This document shows positions 22,562-35,247 of a DNA stretch of 64,000 bases, one piece after another (within the stretch, counting starts at the first letter, position 1; each line of letters starts with the position of its first letter). The translations under genes were made by a program, and so were the position numbers. The DNA lies in contig NC_057814.1 in the NCBI RefSeq assembly GCF_018294505.1, positions 34,815,581-34,879,580 of the forward strand, in the 5' to 3' direction. The stretch comes from Triticum aestivum (taxonomy: Eukaryota; Streptophyta; Magnoliopsida; Poales; Poaceae). The notes beneath the pieces are model-generated. The model had not been told where the DNA came from and did not search any database. It saw only the letters and a program-made list of their open reading frames with translations.

Positions 22562-24237
22562 TCAGCACACCAGCCCAACACCAATGTCTGGAACATGGAA
22601 ATCAGCACAGTTAATAAGTTTTATTGACACTACAAGATGCAAATGCATTATTTTACAGTCTTACCTTGTAAGTTTAGTGGTGACTCTTTCTTACTGCATA
22701 GCAGCAGCATTGGATCCATCGTTGGGTACTCTGCTTCAGATTCTGCAACTCTTTCGTCTACAAGTTTATCGAATAATTCTCTGTTTTCTGAATATAGCTC
22801 CAGTTGTGCGGTGCTCATCTATATTTAAGAAAAGTATTAGCTAACAATTCAACATAAAGGTTGTTTATTTCATAGATTTTAGTCAACCTTTTTCACTGTC
22901 CGCTAATCGCGGGTGCTTTTAGAGTAATAAATAAATAAATAGAAAGAGACAAATTTAATGTGGTAATGACTGTGCGCAACTCTTAAACATCAAAGAGAAT
23001 AGAAGGGAGGGAGTACCTTACTGTCCTTAACACATCCTTTAGTCATTTTACAGTACACACCCTCATCATGGACTTGGTTTGCATCTGCAGTCGCCTGTCG
23101 CAAAGCACTCACTGTTAGTGTTAACTTAACCACTTCCTCTTGATGTCCTTCCTTTTTCTTCAAATTCAGATGCATTGTACACAAGTCTATGTGTCCGTCT
23201 GTGTAGATGGGAAACTCTCCTTCGATGACCTGGACATTTGAGGACAATGAAGTTGCTCGCAGTAGCACTTGAGCAACACGGGGAATATCTGTTGCATAAT
23301 TTAAGGCAAGGTTCACCCCTCCCACAACAACCACACCTATAGAAGCTTGAAGCACATCTGGTAGGGTTCGTGTTTGGCCATCTTGTACATGCAGAACATT
23401 ATCCAGATATTCATCACTTTTTATGAATATGATATGATTGAGCACATCCTTGGGATCATTTGTCCAGCATGGAACTTTATAGAACTCTTCATTTTTTACC
23501 TTTTTCTGTTCATTTACATCCCAAACCTTGGTTGAAATGTGAAGATATCTCAGGATTAGCTTTGATATCTTTGCCCAGCTACGGATGTATCCATTTCCCA
23601 GATCTGTCAACTCTTGCTTCCTTGCACCCAGCTTTGGATCGAGCGATTTCAGAACAATTAAGCAGATGAAGTTGTTCTTTATGCTCTCAGCAGTGTGTAT
23701 TATCAGTGCCGCCATTGCACGCAGAGACTGGACAGAAGACTTGGTTGGATCAAAATGAGATAGCTGATCAAGCATATCTTTTAGAGCAGGATAGCCCACT
23801 TCGAAGTTTTCAAGTGGAGGGCCTTCACGTAGTAGTGTGGGATACCCTCCTCCATGGGAAAGTAAAATTGACCCTTTGATATACTTCTTTGTTTCATGTC
23901 CCTGCTTCTTCTCCTTGAACTCATACACCTGTCCATCTGTAGTTTCGAATCCTCTCACCCACATATGCCTTCCTTCAATGATCGCCCTGACAGTCCTTTC
24001 ACCATCAGTAAATGCAACCGTGAAAACAGCTAACTCATCTGGGGTGAGATGAAACTTCCTCTTGCCCTTCACGAGGGTCTTAAACTTCCTTTTGAGACGT
24101 TTCCGTAGGCGCTCCATCTGGCTTGCGTAGGAGCGGTGCATTTCTGAAAAGGAATTTTCGCTGCTCAGCTTCAAGTTGATAGTCATCAAAGGAGGCCCGT
24201 CTGGCACATCATAAATGCCATCCGCTTGCTGAGCCAT
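22562..24237 (-). CDS. RIP-fold-like protein with altered active site, 466 aa
   Basis: Exons on the minus strand are 24237-23017, 22818-22665 and 22587-22562. Splice sites are GT-AG and the phases join to 1401 nt. I chose the ATG at 24237, since the frame runs upstream only through a TTG. Residues 15 to about 240 resemble the plant ribosome-inactivating-protein (rRNA N-glycosidase) domain: a strand-rich N-terminal half, then the active-site helix with E184 and a conserved-type Trp, W221, in SWAKISK. At the catalytic Arg position (E plus 3) there is a Lys (K187), and the first active-site Tyr position appears to be Trp, so activity is doubtful. Residues 290-415 form a second domain that I do not recognise. 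No signal peptide is seen, so it is probably cytosolic. Grasses carry families of such RIP-like genes, some jasmonate-induced. The assignment is by pattern and is moderate. Confidence 0.6.
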
Positions 24238-25439
24238 TTGAAACAAGTATTTCCAGGACCTTCACACTGAAGTAAGTGCACTGCCCTACTGCAATAAACA
24301 CATGAATCATGCAAAAAGGCATTAAAGTTTAAAGTTCATCAAGGCATCAGCAGAAACTTATAAACGGCATTCATGTTTGCATGTCAAATGAGAAAGATTA
24401 TCGGGTTATCACACCTATTGAACTGCAACATATACATGTCAACAACTCAGATTATCAGGTTACAACATTCAAGAAAAAGGACCTTGGTACTGCCTTGCAC
24501 AATTAGCAGATTGATCACAAAATAAGCTACGAAGAGGATCACCGAAACTACACTCTACACATGTCTCCAACAACTAAACCATTCGAGAAGTGGACAGCGT
24601 GCAACCTTTGCTGTACTAGCAGTAACAAATCACAAATAAGCTGTGGACAGAACTACAGAACTCAACTACTCACCAATCGTCATAGGGAACGAGTATGAAC
24701 AAAATACACACAAAATCAGGTTGCTTCATATCATACAAAAAAATAAACAGGACAGGCTTGCAAAATTTGTGCATTGGTGCTGCTATGTGTGAACTCATCA
24801 CATATCATTTCTGTAGTCACAGATTATGCACAATCGAAAGGAAAACAATTAGCACCAAATCAGGAAGGCGCCCATCAAGGGGCAAGTGGATTAGCAAGAG
24901 AGATTTGCGGTACCTCGATCTGGGAGAGGCCTCAGTGGGACGCACGGCGGCGAGGCAAGGGGGGGCGCAGGGAGAGCCAGCGATGAGCGAGTTCGGCAGG
25001 GGCGCTTGATCTCGCAGTAGGGGCAGTTCAGACGAGGGGCGAGGGCTCCGTCTCGGCCAACCCTTGCCGCAATGCCGGCGCCGCCCTGACCTGCAAACCC
25101 TAGCGGCCGTGAGTGGTGGGGAAACAATAGGACAATCAAAAACCTCAAACGGGTTGGATGTGGATCCGAGATGCGGAACCTACCGGGAGTCGCGGGAAGG
25201 AGGCAGCGCCGGGAGGTGCGGCCGTGCCGGCGTCCGGCGGCGCGCGGCGGCTCCTCGCCCTGACCCAGCTACTACGTCCCCTGCAGCCGCGATGGAGACG
25301 AGGCGTTCCCGTGTCTCATCTCATCTGGCCACCTATGCCTCGCTCTTTAGCGAGCGAGTGCTAAGGCCGCGTCGCGCGCAGCGTGCCCCACCTGGGCCGG
25401 CCCAAGATAGCCAGCGATTCTGCAACCCATTTTCCTTCC
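24238..25439 (-). promoter_or_regulatory. 5' leader, leader intron and promoter of the RIP-like gene
   Basis: Directly upstream of the ATG (plus 24238-24295) an acceptor-like TTGCAG precedes the leader. A GC-rich segment at about 24915-25080 ends in a donor-like GAG/GTACCG at 24912, consistent with a non-coding first exon and a leader intron of about 620 bp. Farther upstream (25080-25430) is a GC-rich promoter-like block without a credible ORF. The exon assignment is inferred from base composition and splice motifs. Confidence 0.45.
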
Positions 25440-28400
25440 ATTCCTAATTCTTAGTGCTATAAATTCCCAAATATTTCAAAATCCCCGGAGCGAGACCCGA
25501 AACAATTCTTCCGCCGCCGCAAGCCTCTGTTCTTCCTCGATCCCATCTGGAGACCTTTTTTGATACTCTGCCGGAGGGGGAATTGATCACAGAGACCTTC
25601 TTCATCAACCTTGTTGCCTTCATGATGATGTGTGTGAGTAGTTCCTCACAGGACCTAAGAGTCCATAGCGGTAGCTAGATGGCTCTTTCTCTCTCTCTCT
25701 GATCTTCAATACAATGTTCTCTTTGGAGATCGATTCGATGTAATCTTTTGTGGTGCGTTTTGTTGGGATCCGATGAATTGTGGGTTTATGATCAGATTGT
25801 TCATTGAAAGTAATTGAGTTATTTATAAAATTTGTTATAGCTTTGTATTTCTCTCTGATCTGTCTATTTAGTTTCATCAACTAGATTAATTTATCTTTAG
25901 CGAGAGAGGTGCTTTGTGGTAGGTTCAATCTTGCGGTGTCATCACTTTGTGACAGGAGGAGTAGCGAGACACGTATTTGTATTATTGTTGCTACTAAGGG
26001 TAAACCGACGGGGTTTGATCGTATTGATTGGTTTTATCTTGTCAACATTATGTTATCATGCTTCACGCATTACTCTGTTTGTTATGAACTTAATACGTAG
26101 AGAGGCAAATATAAAAGCGCTCTCGAAGTGGAGTAATAGTAGTAAATGTAGAATCGATTCGGTCTATTTGTCACGGACGTAATGCCCTATGTACTGATCA
26201 TGCCATTAATAACACCATAACTATGCACTTTTCTATCAATTGTCCAGCAGTAATTTGTGTACCCACCATTGCTATGTTCTTGAGAGATGCCTCTAGTGAA
26301 AGCTATGGTCCCGGAGTTAGATGAGTGATATTTTTACACTCGTTCACCCTTTATTTAAACCGACATCTTTCATTAAAACCGAGGTATTTTCTCCGGTATT
26401 GTTACTAATGACTAATGAATGCAAAGGATTCCACAAATCTTGTTTTTGATGTGTTTCCATAGGAAATGGGCTAAAAGGGAAGAAATCACATGTGAACATG
26501 AAAATGAGTGGAAATGGAGATTGAAGAAATCATTAGGAGGCGCACCAGTGAAGCACAGCACAAAATACGACGTTCCATACGACCGCGAGCGCTCGCACGA
26601 GTGGGGTCTGTAGGAACGAAGTATGTCTACCGGGGGGTGAATGGGAGTTTTAAATTTTCTTCAGAAAACTCAAAACTCTCCGAACCCAGCAACAGAAACA
26701 AAAGAAAACCAAACTATAGCGAGCTAAAACTAAGTACCTAATCGAAACTAAACATGCATCGAAACAAATTACATGATGGAAAACGTATCGAATGGAAACA
26801 TGAGTAATAGAGATAACCAGTGGTGCTTGATGGCGACACGGAATTTGTTCGACCAGTTTGTCCTTCTACACAGTACTACGTCTGGTTGGAGGGGTTGTGA
26901 CTTAACACGGAAGATAAACTCTCTTCACCCTATTCTCCTCGACAATCGATTCGTCAACCGATGCCGATTACTCGTGGTAGATACTTGAAGGCGATATCCG
27001 AACCTTTACAGACTTCTTCTTCAAGAACCACAATCATTCCTGGTCTCTGAAGAAATTGACACCTAACCGTCTAGAGAGTTTGCAGCTCTCAAGAGTAATA
27101 GGCGGAGCGTACTAGACTTAGATTCGAGTAATGCTGAACCACTATCTAATTCTTTGGCTCTAGGGGTTTTCTCTCGATGGATTTTAAACTCAAATCGCTC
27201 GGAGAGTGGGTTGCTCAACAATCTTCTCAGTATCAAACGGAGCAGCCACTGGACAAAGCCAGCGCGGGGTGGCTATTTATAGCCGCAGCCTTCCCAGATG
27301 GGAAATGACCATTTTGGACATGCGGTCCAGCCAATGGCCAACTGACACGTTCACAACGGTCGGATTTTGGAGCAACGATAACATCACTTGAGGAACAAGT
27401 AATGCTAACTCCTCAGTCTGAGACCTCTCGCAGCGAAGAAGATCACAGTCTCTTGCTGGCAAGTATTTGCTCGGAACACAAAGAAATTTCTCTTACAACT
27501 TTCATAGGATTTGGGTTTAGCATCAGAGAATCAAAGTTTCGAACGCTACACCCCTCTTAATAGTACGGTGGTCCTATGACTCGACAGAAAGAAGAAGAAC
27601 GAAACAAATGCTACATCTTCACTTCGTCTTCATTCTCCTCGGACGCAGTCATTTTCTTCAGACAAACTCCGAACCAATTGCTTCACTTAAATAATTTTTA
27701 GGGGTCACTCTTGTTAACATCATCTTAGGTGATAACCTTTGCTGCAACGCAGGGAGATTCTCTTCGTCGTTTGCATCAAACTCCTCGATATCTCAGAACC
27801 TGTTACTCTGTGTGCACTAGAAAACATATAAGTCTCATACTGTTTATGTCAACAAACTCCAAAACATAAGGGGGCTATCATTGCACCAACGATCTCCTCC
27901 TTTTTGGACTATTGTTCACAAAACAGATAATCATCAAAGTGAACATAGATAAGTGAAATGTAAATCAAACAAGAGTGAATTTGTGTTACTTGGCTCGATG
28001 ATGAAATATACTCCCCCTAGATGTATGAAGGTTAATAGATATGAGATAAAAAAATCTTGCAATTCATTGAATAATAATAAAGAGGAGATTTCAATCATTC
28101 GAGGTAATGATTTGCATTGATGATTCCACCTCTCGTGTTCTTTATTTGGCACGATCTTGATGTACCATGAGCTTTCTTAATAAAGTTGGATCATATGGTG
28201 TTTCTCCCTCTTTGTCTGGTTGTGATGAATTTGGTTTTTACCTTTGAGGTTTCACTATTATCGGATTGAATACTCTTATGGATTTGACAATACTTGATGT
28301 ATGTCTTGCATGTGGATACCCGTGGTGTTAATGAGGTGTTCTATTGATTCACTTGATATATGTTTTGGCAATCAACTTGCGGATTCCCGTGATGACATTG

Positions 28401-29159
28401 GGGTAATCTAGGCATAGAGGTTGATGCACGTTTTCGTCCTACTTTCTCTGGTAGAAATCTTGGGGCTCTCTTCAAAGTTCTTTGTGTTGAATTGAATATT
28501 ATGAATCTGAAGTTGTTTGATGCATATCGAATAATCAACTCACGGATACTTGTGGTGACATTGGAGTACCTAGGTGACATTAGAGTTGGTTGATGTGTAT
28601 CATATGGTGTTATTTTACAACAAACTCTAGGGGCTATTTGTGACACTTATAGGAATAGCTCAATAGATTGATCGGAAAGGATAACTTTGAGGTGGCTTCG
28701 TACCCTACAAACCATTTCCTCTTATGTGCTCTGCTTGATAAGAATTTTGGAGTGATTCTTTATCGCGCGTTGAGGGATTGTTATATGGTTCAATTATGTT
28801 AGCACCGTTGAGAGATTGCATTAGTGAAAGTATTTGAACCCTAGGCCTTATTTCTAAGCATTGTAATACTGATCATGCTCCGTTTTGTCACTTGCTACCT
28901 TGCTGTTTTTATATTTTCATATTACAAAAACCTATATCTACTATCCATACTAAACTTCTATCACCATCTCTTCGCCGAACTAGTGCAACTATACAATTTG
29001 CCATTGTATTAGGTGTGTTTGGGACACAAGAGATTTCTTGTATTTGATTGCAAGTTATGAGAGAGACCATCTTCATCCTACACCTCCAACGGATTGATAA
29101 ACCTTAGGTCATCCACTTGAGGCAATTTAGTGTTGTCCTACAAAACTCTGCACTTGGAG
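25440..29159 (+). mobile_element. LTR-retrotransposon leader remnant, split by insertions
   Basis: Two stretches, 25480-26340 and 28150-29159, match long non-coding leader sequence that I recognise from a common Triticeae gypsy-type retrotransposon, including the words TTCAATACAATGTTCTC, CAATTTGCCATTGTATT and AAACCTTAGGTCATCCACTTG. The stretch between them (about 26400-28150) reads differently and is probably another inserted element, with no coding sequence recognised. The remnant continues beyond the CACTA insertion at 35959-36020. Gag and pol are absent. I cannot name the family with certainty. Confidence 0.6.
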
Positions 29160-29663
29160 CACTAGTAGAAAACAGGGCATTGGTTCGGCCCTCGTAATAC
29201 CATTAATCCCGGTTCGCTCACGAACCGGGACCAAAGGAGGCAACTGTCCCAGTTCGTGAGCCCAGGGGGCCGGCCGGGCCACGTGGGCCATTGGTCCCGG
29301 TTCGTCTGGACCTTTTGGTCCCGGTTCCACGCACGAACCGGGACCAATGCGCCTCGCCCCTGGCCTATGACCATTAGTCCCGGTTTGTGCCACAAACCGG
29401 GACTAAAGGGTTGGTCCTCGTTCGGTCAGAGTTTAGTCCCACCTCGCCAACCGAAGGGCGCTCACACCGGTTTATAAGCCCGTCCCTCTCTGCCTTGTTG
29501 AGCTCCTCTCAAAATGAAAATAGATGCCCTTATACAAGGAATTTGACCTAAATTCAGAGTGAATTTCTCTGAAATTCATAGAAATTTATTATGAATTTAG
29601 GTTGAATTCTCTCTATAGGCGCATCTATGCTCATTTTTTTATGTTGGGGTTGGCGATCTTTAC

Positions 29664-29743
29664 AGACTTTTTGTGTGTTGAATATGCACCATTCAAAATC
29701 AGTCTCTGCTTTGAATGGTTCATTTTGAACACACAAAAAGTCT
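29664..29743. repeat. 80-nt hairpin in the CACTA element
   Basis: Arms 29664-29697 and 29710-29743 are 34 bp, with about four mismatches and a short loop. The outer part of the arms contains AGACTTTTTGTGTGTT and its complement. The right arm is also the start of the first unit of the tandem array that follows, so the array seems to have grown from one arm of this hairpin. Confidence 0.8.
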
Positions 29744-30800
29744 GGAGTTCAAATAAGTTCAAGAAAATGAAATCCCTTTGTAACAGATGAGTTTTCGTCC
29801 GAAACCCTGATACTTCGAAAGAGATTGTCCATTTTGTTCACGAAGTGCATCCAGCTTTTGACGTAACCCTCTCAACTTTTTAGCACATGCTATGTGGGTG
29901 AAATGATGATACCATGCCAACTTTCAACCTTTTCAGAGCTCATTTGTAGGGCTTTTCAATTTCAGGGTCATTTAGCTCAAAACAATCCGTCACTGCATGA
30001 AAAATAACAAATGAAGTCAGAAAGGATTGAAAATTGATGATGTGGCTTTGAATGGTGCATTTTGAACACACAAAAAGTCTGGAGTTCAAATAAGTTCAAG
30101 AAAATGAAATCCCTTTGTAACAGATGAGTTTTCGTCCAAAACCCTGATACTTCGAAAGAGATTGTCCATTTTGTTCACGAAGTGCATCCAGCTTTTGACG
30201 TAACCCTCTCAACTTTTTAGCACATGCTATGTGGGTGAAATGATGATACCATGCCAACTTTCAACCTTTTTAGAGCTCATTTGTAGGGCTTTTCAATTTC
30301 AGGGTCATTTAGCTCAAAACAATTCGTAAATGAAGTCAGAAAGGGTTGAAAATTGATGATGTGGCTTTGAATGGTGCATTTTGAACACACAAAAAGTCTG
30401 GAGTTCAAATAAGTTCAAGAAAATGAAATCCCTTTGTAACAGATGAGTTTTCGTCCCTTCAAAGTCAAGGCTGACCCAAGCATCCTGATAAACGATGAAG
30501 ATTATCCATTGTTACGGCGCAATAAGCAAATGACACAAGCGAAGAAAAAGTGAAGACTTTCTCCCGCAACTATTATGATGATACCATGCCAACTTTCTAA
30601 CAGACGAGTATGATACCATTGTCCGTTTTGTACATGAAGTGCATCCAGTTTTTGACGTAACCCTCTCAACTTTCTTGCACATGCTATGTGGATGAAATGA
30701 TGATATCATGCCAACTTTCAACCTTTTCAGAGTTCATTTGAAATGCTTTTCAATTTTAGGGTCTTATAGCTCAAAATAATCAGTAAATGCATGAAAAATG
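29709..30800. repeat. Tandem array of a ~320-337-bp unit in the CACTA element
   Basis: Units start at 29709, 30046 and 30365 with CTTTGAATGGT. The first two are nearly identical except for an 18-bp deletion in the second. The third diverges after about 90 bp (30456). A partial, more diverged fourth piece covers about 30575-30790. No coding frame is conserved between units. Confidence 0.88.
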
Positions 30801-31826
30801 GTGCATGAAAAATAACAAATAAAATAAATAAGTAATTAAAACAAAATAATATAAACTTCAATAAAATATATAAGTAGAAACAAAATAAAATAAACTTTAA
30901 TAAAATTTATGAAACTAAAATTAACAAAGTATTTTCTGTTCAAAACATTATAAGAAACCTCTAGTATTATTGAAACTAAAATTATATAAAATTGATGCAA
31001 CTAAAATTATCGAAGTATTTTCTGTTCAAAATCATTAAAAGCAAAAAGAACTTTCATAAAGAACTTTTTTTGTTAGAAATTTTAATAGCAAAAAGAATTA
31101 TCATAAAGTAAAATAAATAAGTAATGAGAAACAAAATAAAATAAAATCAATAAGTTTTTTGTTGTAAGTAGAAACAAAACAAAATAAATAAAGCAAAAAA
31201 GAAAACAAAAAACAGGCAAAAAAAATATGCCACCTACTGGGCTACCACGGCCTGAATACGACTAGAAACCCATCGATGGGCCAGGATTCAGGCCCGCAGA
31301 AGGCCTAGTAGGCCCATCAGGCATAGCAGTGACAATTAGGCCCGTAAGCCTGCAATGGAGAGGAGCTCGAGAGGGGTGCGACGGTGGGTCTTATAAACCA
31401 CTGCGCGCCCCTCTCAACTAGCTAGGTGGGACTATACTTTCGACGCGGGCGCAGCAACACAAGGCCTTTGGTCCCGGTTGGTGGCACCAACCGAGACTAA
31501 AGGGGTGCATTGGTACCGGTTCGTGGCAGGCCTTTGGTCCCGGTTGGTGGCACCAACCGGGACTAAAGGTTGCATTCGTCCCGGTTGCTGTCACGAACCG
31601 GGACCAATGCTTCGTCTATATAACTAGCACTTGTGAAAATTTTCATTCAGTTCGTCTTCCCCGCCCCGACGACGCCGCCAGGCTGCCCCTCTGCGCCTCG
31701 CTGTCGTCGTCGTCGCCCCTGCCTCCGACGCCGTCCCGCGCCGCCCAGACGCCGTTGCCGCCCCGCGCCCCCTGCCTCCTCGTCGCTCGTTGCCGCGCCC
31801 CTCACCGCCGCCCCCTGCCTCCTCGT

Positions 31827-32206
31827 NNNNNNNNNNNNNNNNNNNNNNNNNNNNNNNNNNNNNNNNNNNNNNNNNNNNNNNNNNNNNNNNNNNNNNNNNN
31901 NNNNNNNNNNNNNNNNNNNNNNNNNNNNNNNNNNNNNNNNNNNNNNNNNNNNNNNNNNNNNNNNNNNNNNNNNNNNNNNNNNNNNNNNNNNNNNNNNNNN
32001 NNNNNNNNNNNNNNNNNNNNNNNNNNNNNNNNNNNNNNNNNNNNNNNNNNNNNNNNNNNNNNNNNNNNNNNNNNNNNNNNNNNNNNNNNNNNNNNNNNNN
32101 NNNNNNNNNNNNNNNNNNNNNNNNNNNNNNNNNNNNNNNNNNNNNNNNNNNNNNNNNNNNNNNNNNNNNNNNNNNNNNNNNNNNNNNNNNNNNNNNNNNN
32201 NNNNNN
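31827..32206. other. Assembly gap of 380 N
   Basis: The bases are unknown. The flanks on both sides are GC-rich (CGCCGCCCC words), which may explain the gap. Any reading frame running across it is an artefact. Confidence 1.
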
Positions 32207-32888
32207 GGCCGCGCCCCTCACCGTCGCCCCCGTGCCTTACCTCCTCGTCGATCGCCGCCCCCTTAGTGAGCTCATATGAACTTTCCTAATTTAGATGTGT
32301 AGTTTAGATGTGTAGTTAATTGAGTTGTTGTAATTTGTTCATAAATGAATATGCAAAAGTTAGAATTTTTTCTGTTCATAGATTTTTTTGTGATATTATT
32401 GTTGAATATGCAAATGTTTGTGTGTTCATATATATGCAAAGAATATGTCAATTTTTTCATAGAATTTTTATAATTTTTTTCTGTTGTAATTTTGTTCATA
32501 GAATTTTTATCTTGTTCATAGAATTTTTATGATTTTTTTCTGTTGTAATTTTGTTCATAGAATAAGAAGAGAAAGTGTTTAATAGAATTAGTTAGAAAAA
32601 TAATAGAACTAGATAAACTAGTTTATTTTTAGTAAGTACTACTTTATTGTATTTATAGTAAGTTCTTAGTAGTTGAACTAGTTGATTTAATAAAACTAGT
32701 TTATTTTACTATAGAAGTAGTTTATTTTTAGCAAGAAAATTAATAGAACTAGTTTATTTTTTAGTTAAAGCAATTATTCCCGCATCGACGTCGACGATGC
32801 CAATCCCGCATCCTCGTCGTCGACTCGGCGGAGGAGGCTGGCTTGATCAGAGGGGCCATGTCCGGGACCGGGCTCCGCCGGGCTGGTT

Positions 32889-33197
32889 TTGGGAGGTGCT
32901 ACCTTCCGGGGGCGTAGGTTGGTGAGGAGCCAGCCCGTAATTGACCCGATCCTTGTTTGGTGGCGGTCGCGTGGGCCAGTGATGGTGCTGAGGCTTTCGG
33001 ACATCGCGGAGGTGGTACGTCACCGTGTCAGCGAGGAGGACGAGCACGTCCGTCGCTACATGGTTGCGTTGGAGTGCAGGTTCGACAATACCTGGCAGGT
33101 TCTTCAGGGATCTCACTGGAGCTATGATCCTGTGATGGTTCCTTCTCTTTGGGTATCCACCGCCCGCGCCGATACCCGTCGGGCGCTACGGTTCTAG
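32889..33197 (+). CDS. Transposon-encoded reading frame in the CACTA element, partial
   Basis: This open frame of about 100 codons ends RRALRF and a stop at 33197. The stretch HRVSEEDEHVRRYM and YDPVMVPSLW has ordinary protein composition and reads like the C-terminal exon of a CACTA accessory protein. The true start is unknown, since the first codons may belong to an intron. The function is unknown. It lies about 270 bp upstream of the first clear exon of the spliced gene below, and the two could be separate transcripts or alternative ends of one. Confidence 0.4.
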   Translation: MGGATFRGRRLVRSQPVIDPILVWWRSRGPVMVLRLSDIAEVVRHRVSEEDEHVRRYMVALECRFDNTWQVLQGSHWSYDPVMVPSLWVSTARADTRRALRF

Positions 33198-33463
33198 CTG
33201 TACTAGCGATGCTATATGTATGATAGTATTCGAGGTATATTAGTGATAATATTCGACGATGTGCGGACGCATGGAGATGATGTAGTTTTGCTTATAATTG
33301 AATGTATCCTAATTTGAATACTACTTTATTTTGTGATTTGATTTTGCTTATTGAATGCTCAAATTGGAAAACTACTCCTACTTTGAATGCTAAAATTGGA
33401 GAGCACTATGCAAGGCGTATGCATATGATTAGTTGATAGCTTATAGGGTTTTTGTTTTCGCAG

Positions 33464-35247
33464 AAATCTAGGAGCCCCCCTCCATCATCCCCGCCGTCGT
33501 CCCCGTCACTGACCCCCTCCGACCTCGGGGTGAGACCAGCCACGAACCGGTTTTAGAAAGATAATTAAACGATATTTTGGGTTGACTTTAAGTCTATTGA
33601 GTCTCCACCATATATGAGAGGACGAAGAATCCCGACTGTTGTCGTGGGGGTAGCTTCTCCTTCGTTCCCGTGTGCTAGACAATTTGGTGTAATGCACTCG
33701 GGAACGAAAGGAGGAGCTACCATCACCGACGGTCGCAAATGTCTGAGAGGAATCAGTAAGGGAGAGTTCCACCATATATATATGAGAGGACGAAGAATCC
33801 CGACTGTTGTCGTGGGGTCGCTTCTCCTTCATTCCCGTGTGCTAGACATTTTGGTGTAATGCACTCGGGGATGAAAGGAGGAGCGACCATCACCAACGGT
33901 CGAATGTATACACCATGTGAGCTGGGAGTTTTCAAGAAAAGACTCGACAGATCGATTGTCAACCCGTGATGAATAATAATGATCTAACTTAGGTTTTTTA
34001 GTACATATATTTAATTGTAGACGTTTAATATTTGAATTATGAACATAGGAAATATCGTACTCGGACGACGAAAGTCTCCCGGGGGAGTGCGACTGGTGCC
34101 ACGACGATCGAGGTCTGTGCGACAGGCCTCACCTGGACGAAGATCGGCGCTTCAGTATTAAGCTGGAGGAGACCTTCGATGTTGAAACGGTACGCAACGA
34201 CGACAAGTGTTATTTTTTCGTAATTAAGCACGACTTCAACTATTTCAACGTGTACTTTTCATCTTTTACAATTCGACTAGCTTATCCCATGCCATGCAAG
34301 ATGCTACATCTTGGAGAGGATGGATTTTGAAGACCATGAAAGTATGGAAACAAAGAAAATTCACCTAAGGACCCATCATGATATAGATTTTGAAGTAAAT
34401 CTGTATAATTCTGAGAGCGTAACCCATTTTGGTTGCAAAAATTGGGAAGCATTTTGCAAGATGTATGGTTTTGATGAGGGTATGCTTGTCACCATGGATC
34501 TTGGTGATCCTGACATCGAGCAAGACAATATGGACATTTGGGTCCTTGTTGATACGCCTCCAATTCTATCGCTATGTGAGTTTCTCAAACATAGTTATTA
34601 GATAGTTTATATTGTTCATTTCAAAATAGTTGAGAACTTATTTTCATTGACAGCTTATTTTGATTGTTCAAACAATGTGCGGAACATGGTAGACAGAACC
34701 TACTACATCGATGTCTCTGAGTTAACTTATAAGGAGAAAACTCATCTGGTCGGATTTTGTACTGATCTTGAGAATTACAATATCTATTGTAAAACTCCTC
34801 CACATTATGGTCAATACGTGCCACTAGTGCACGTGTTGAACTACGGTAACTACTATGGAGATACCCTGGTAAGATTTCTTACTATTACGACATCCGTGCA
34901 TCTTTTGCATACTTCTAAAACTAGTACATCATTGCTAACTATGAAGTTATTATTATGTTTTTCAACAGATAATCCCAGAGGATTGTGTGCCTCATCTGAT
35001 GTATCAGAGTGGTCGCCTTGATGTTTTGAACATACGTCCAGGTCATCCTACGAATTTGAACTGTCCATACCGGATTTCTAAAAGAAGTGGAGACATGAAA
35101 ATCAAGGAATGGAAAAAATGTATGGACAGTCGTAAGGAGGTTCTTGGAAGCAAAAGAAAGCGAAGCGCAAGAACTGGAGACAGGATGATCTCCATTCTTC
35201 ATAATGGAGAGTCAGGGTCTATATTGTTTTATGCTATTTTACCTTAA
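33464..35247 (+). CDS. Spliced accessory gene of the CACTA element, 5' end unknown
   Basis: Exons 33464-33529, 34049-34189, 34281-34575, 34654-34868 and 34969-35247 have GT-AG borders and agreeing phases, giving 331 codons and a stop without interruption. The first listed exon follows an acceptor, so one or more 5' exons are missing from this model. Features are a Pro/Ser-rich start, an acidic segment with CDWCHDDRGLC, and a region (exons 3-4) with NWEAFCKMYGFDEG that resembles the W..F....L..GD core of plant B3 DNA-binding domains. A second module (exon 5) begins IIPEDCVPHL and ends in a basic KRKRSAR patch, SGSILFYAILP. I infer DNA binding, with low certainty. The open spliced frame inside a non-autonomous transposon suggests recent selection or youth. 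Confidence 0.6.
33614..33902. repeat. Twin 168-bp tandem repeat, each forming a hairpin
   Basis: Copies start at 33614 and 33782 (ATGAGAGGACGAAGAATCCC) and are about 93% alike. In each, the words GTAGCTTCTCCTTCGTTCCC (33650-33669) and its complement (33701-33720) make an inverted repeat of about 40 bp per arm, extending into CGACTGTTGTCG/CGACGGTCG. Both lie inside the first intron (33530-34048) of the accessory gene. Confidence 0.85.

Noticed and set aside
31633..32289. Open frames on both strands across the N run
   Set aside because: More than half of each frame is unknown sequence, so openness there means nothing. The flanks are simple GC-rich sequence.
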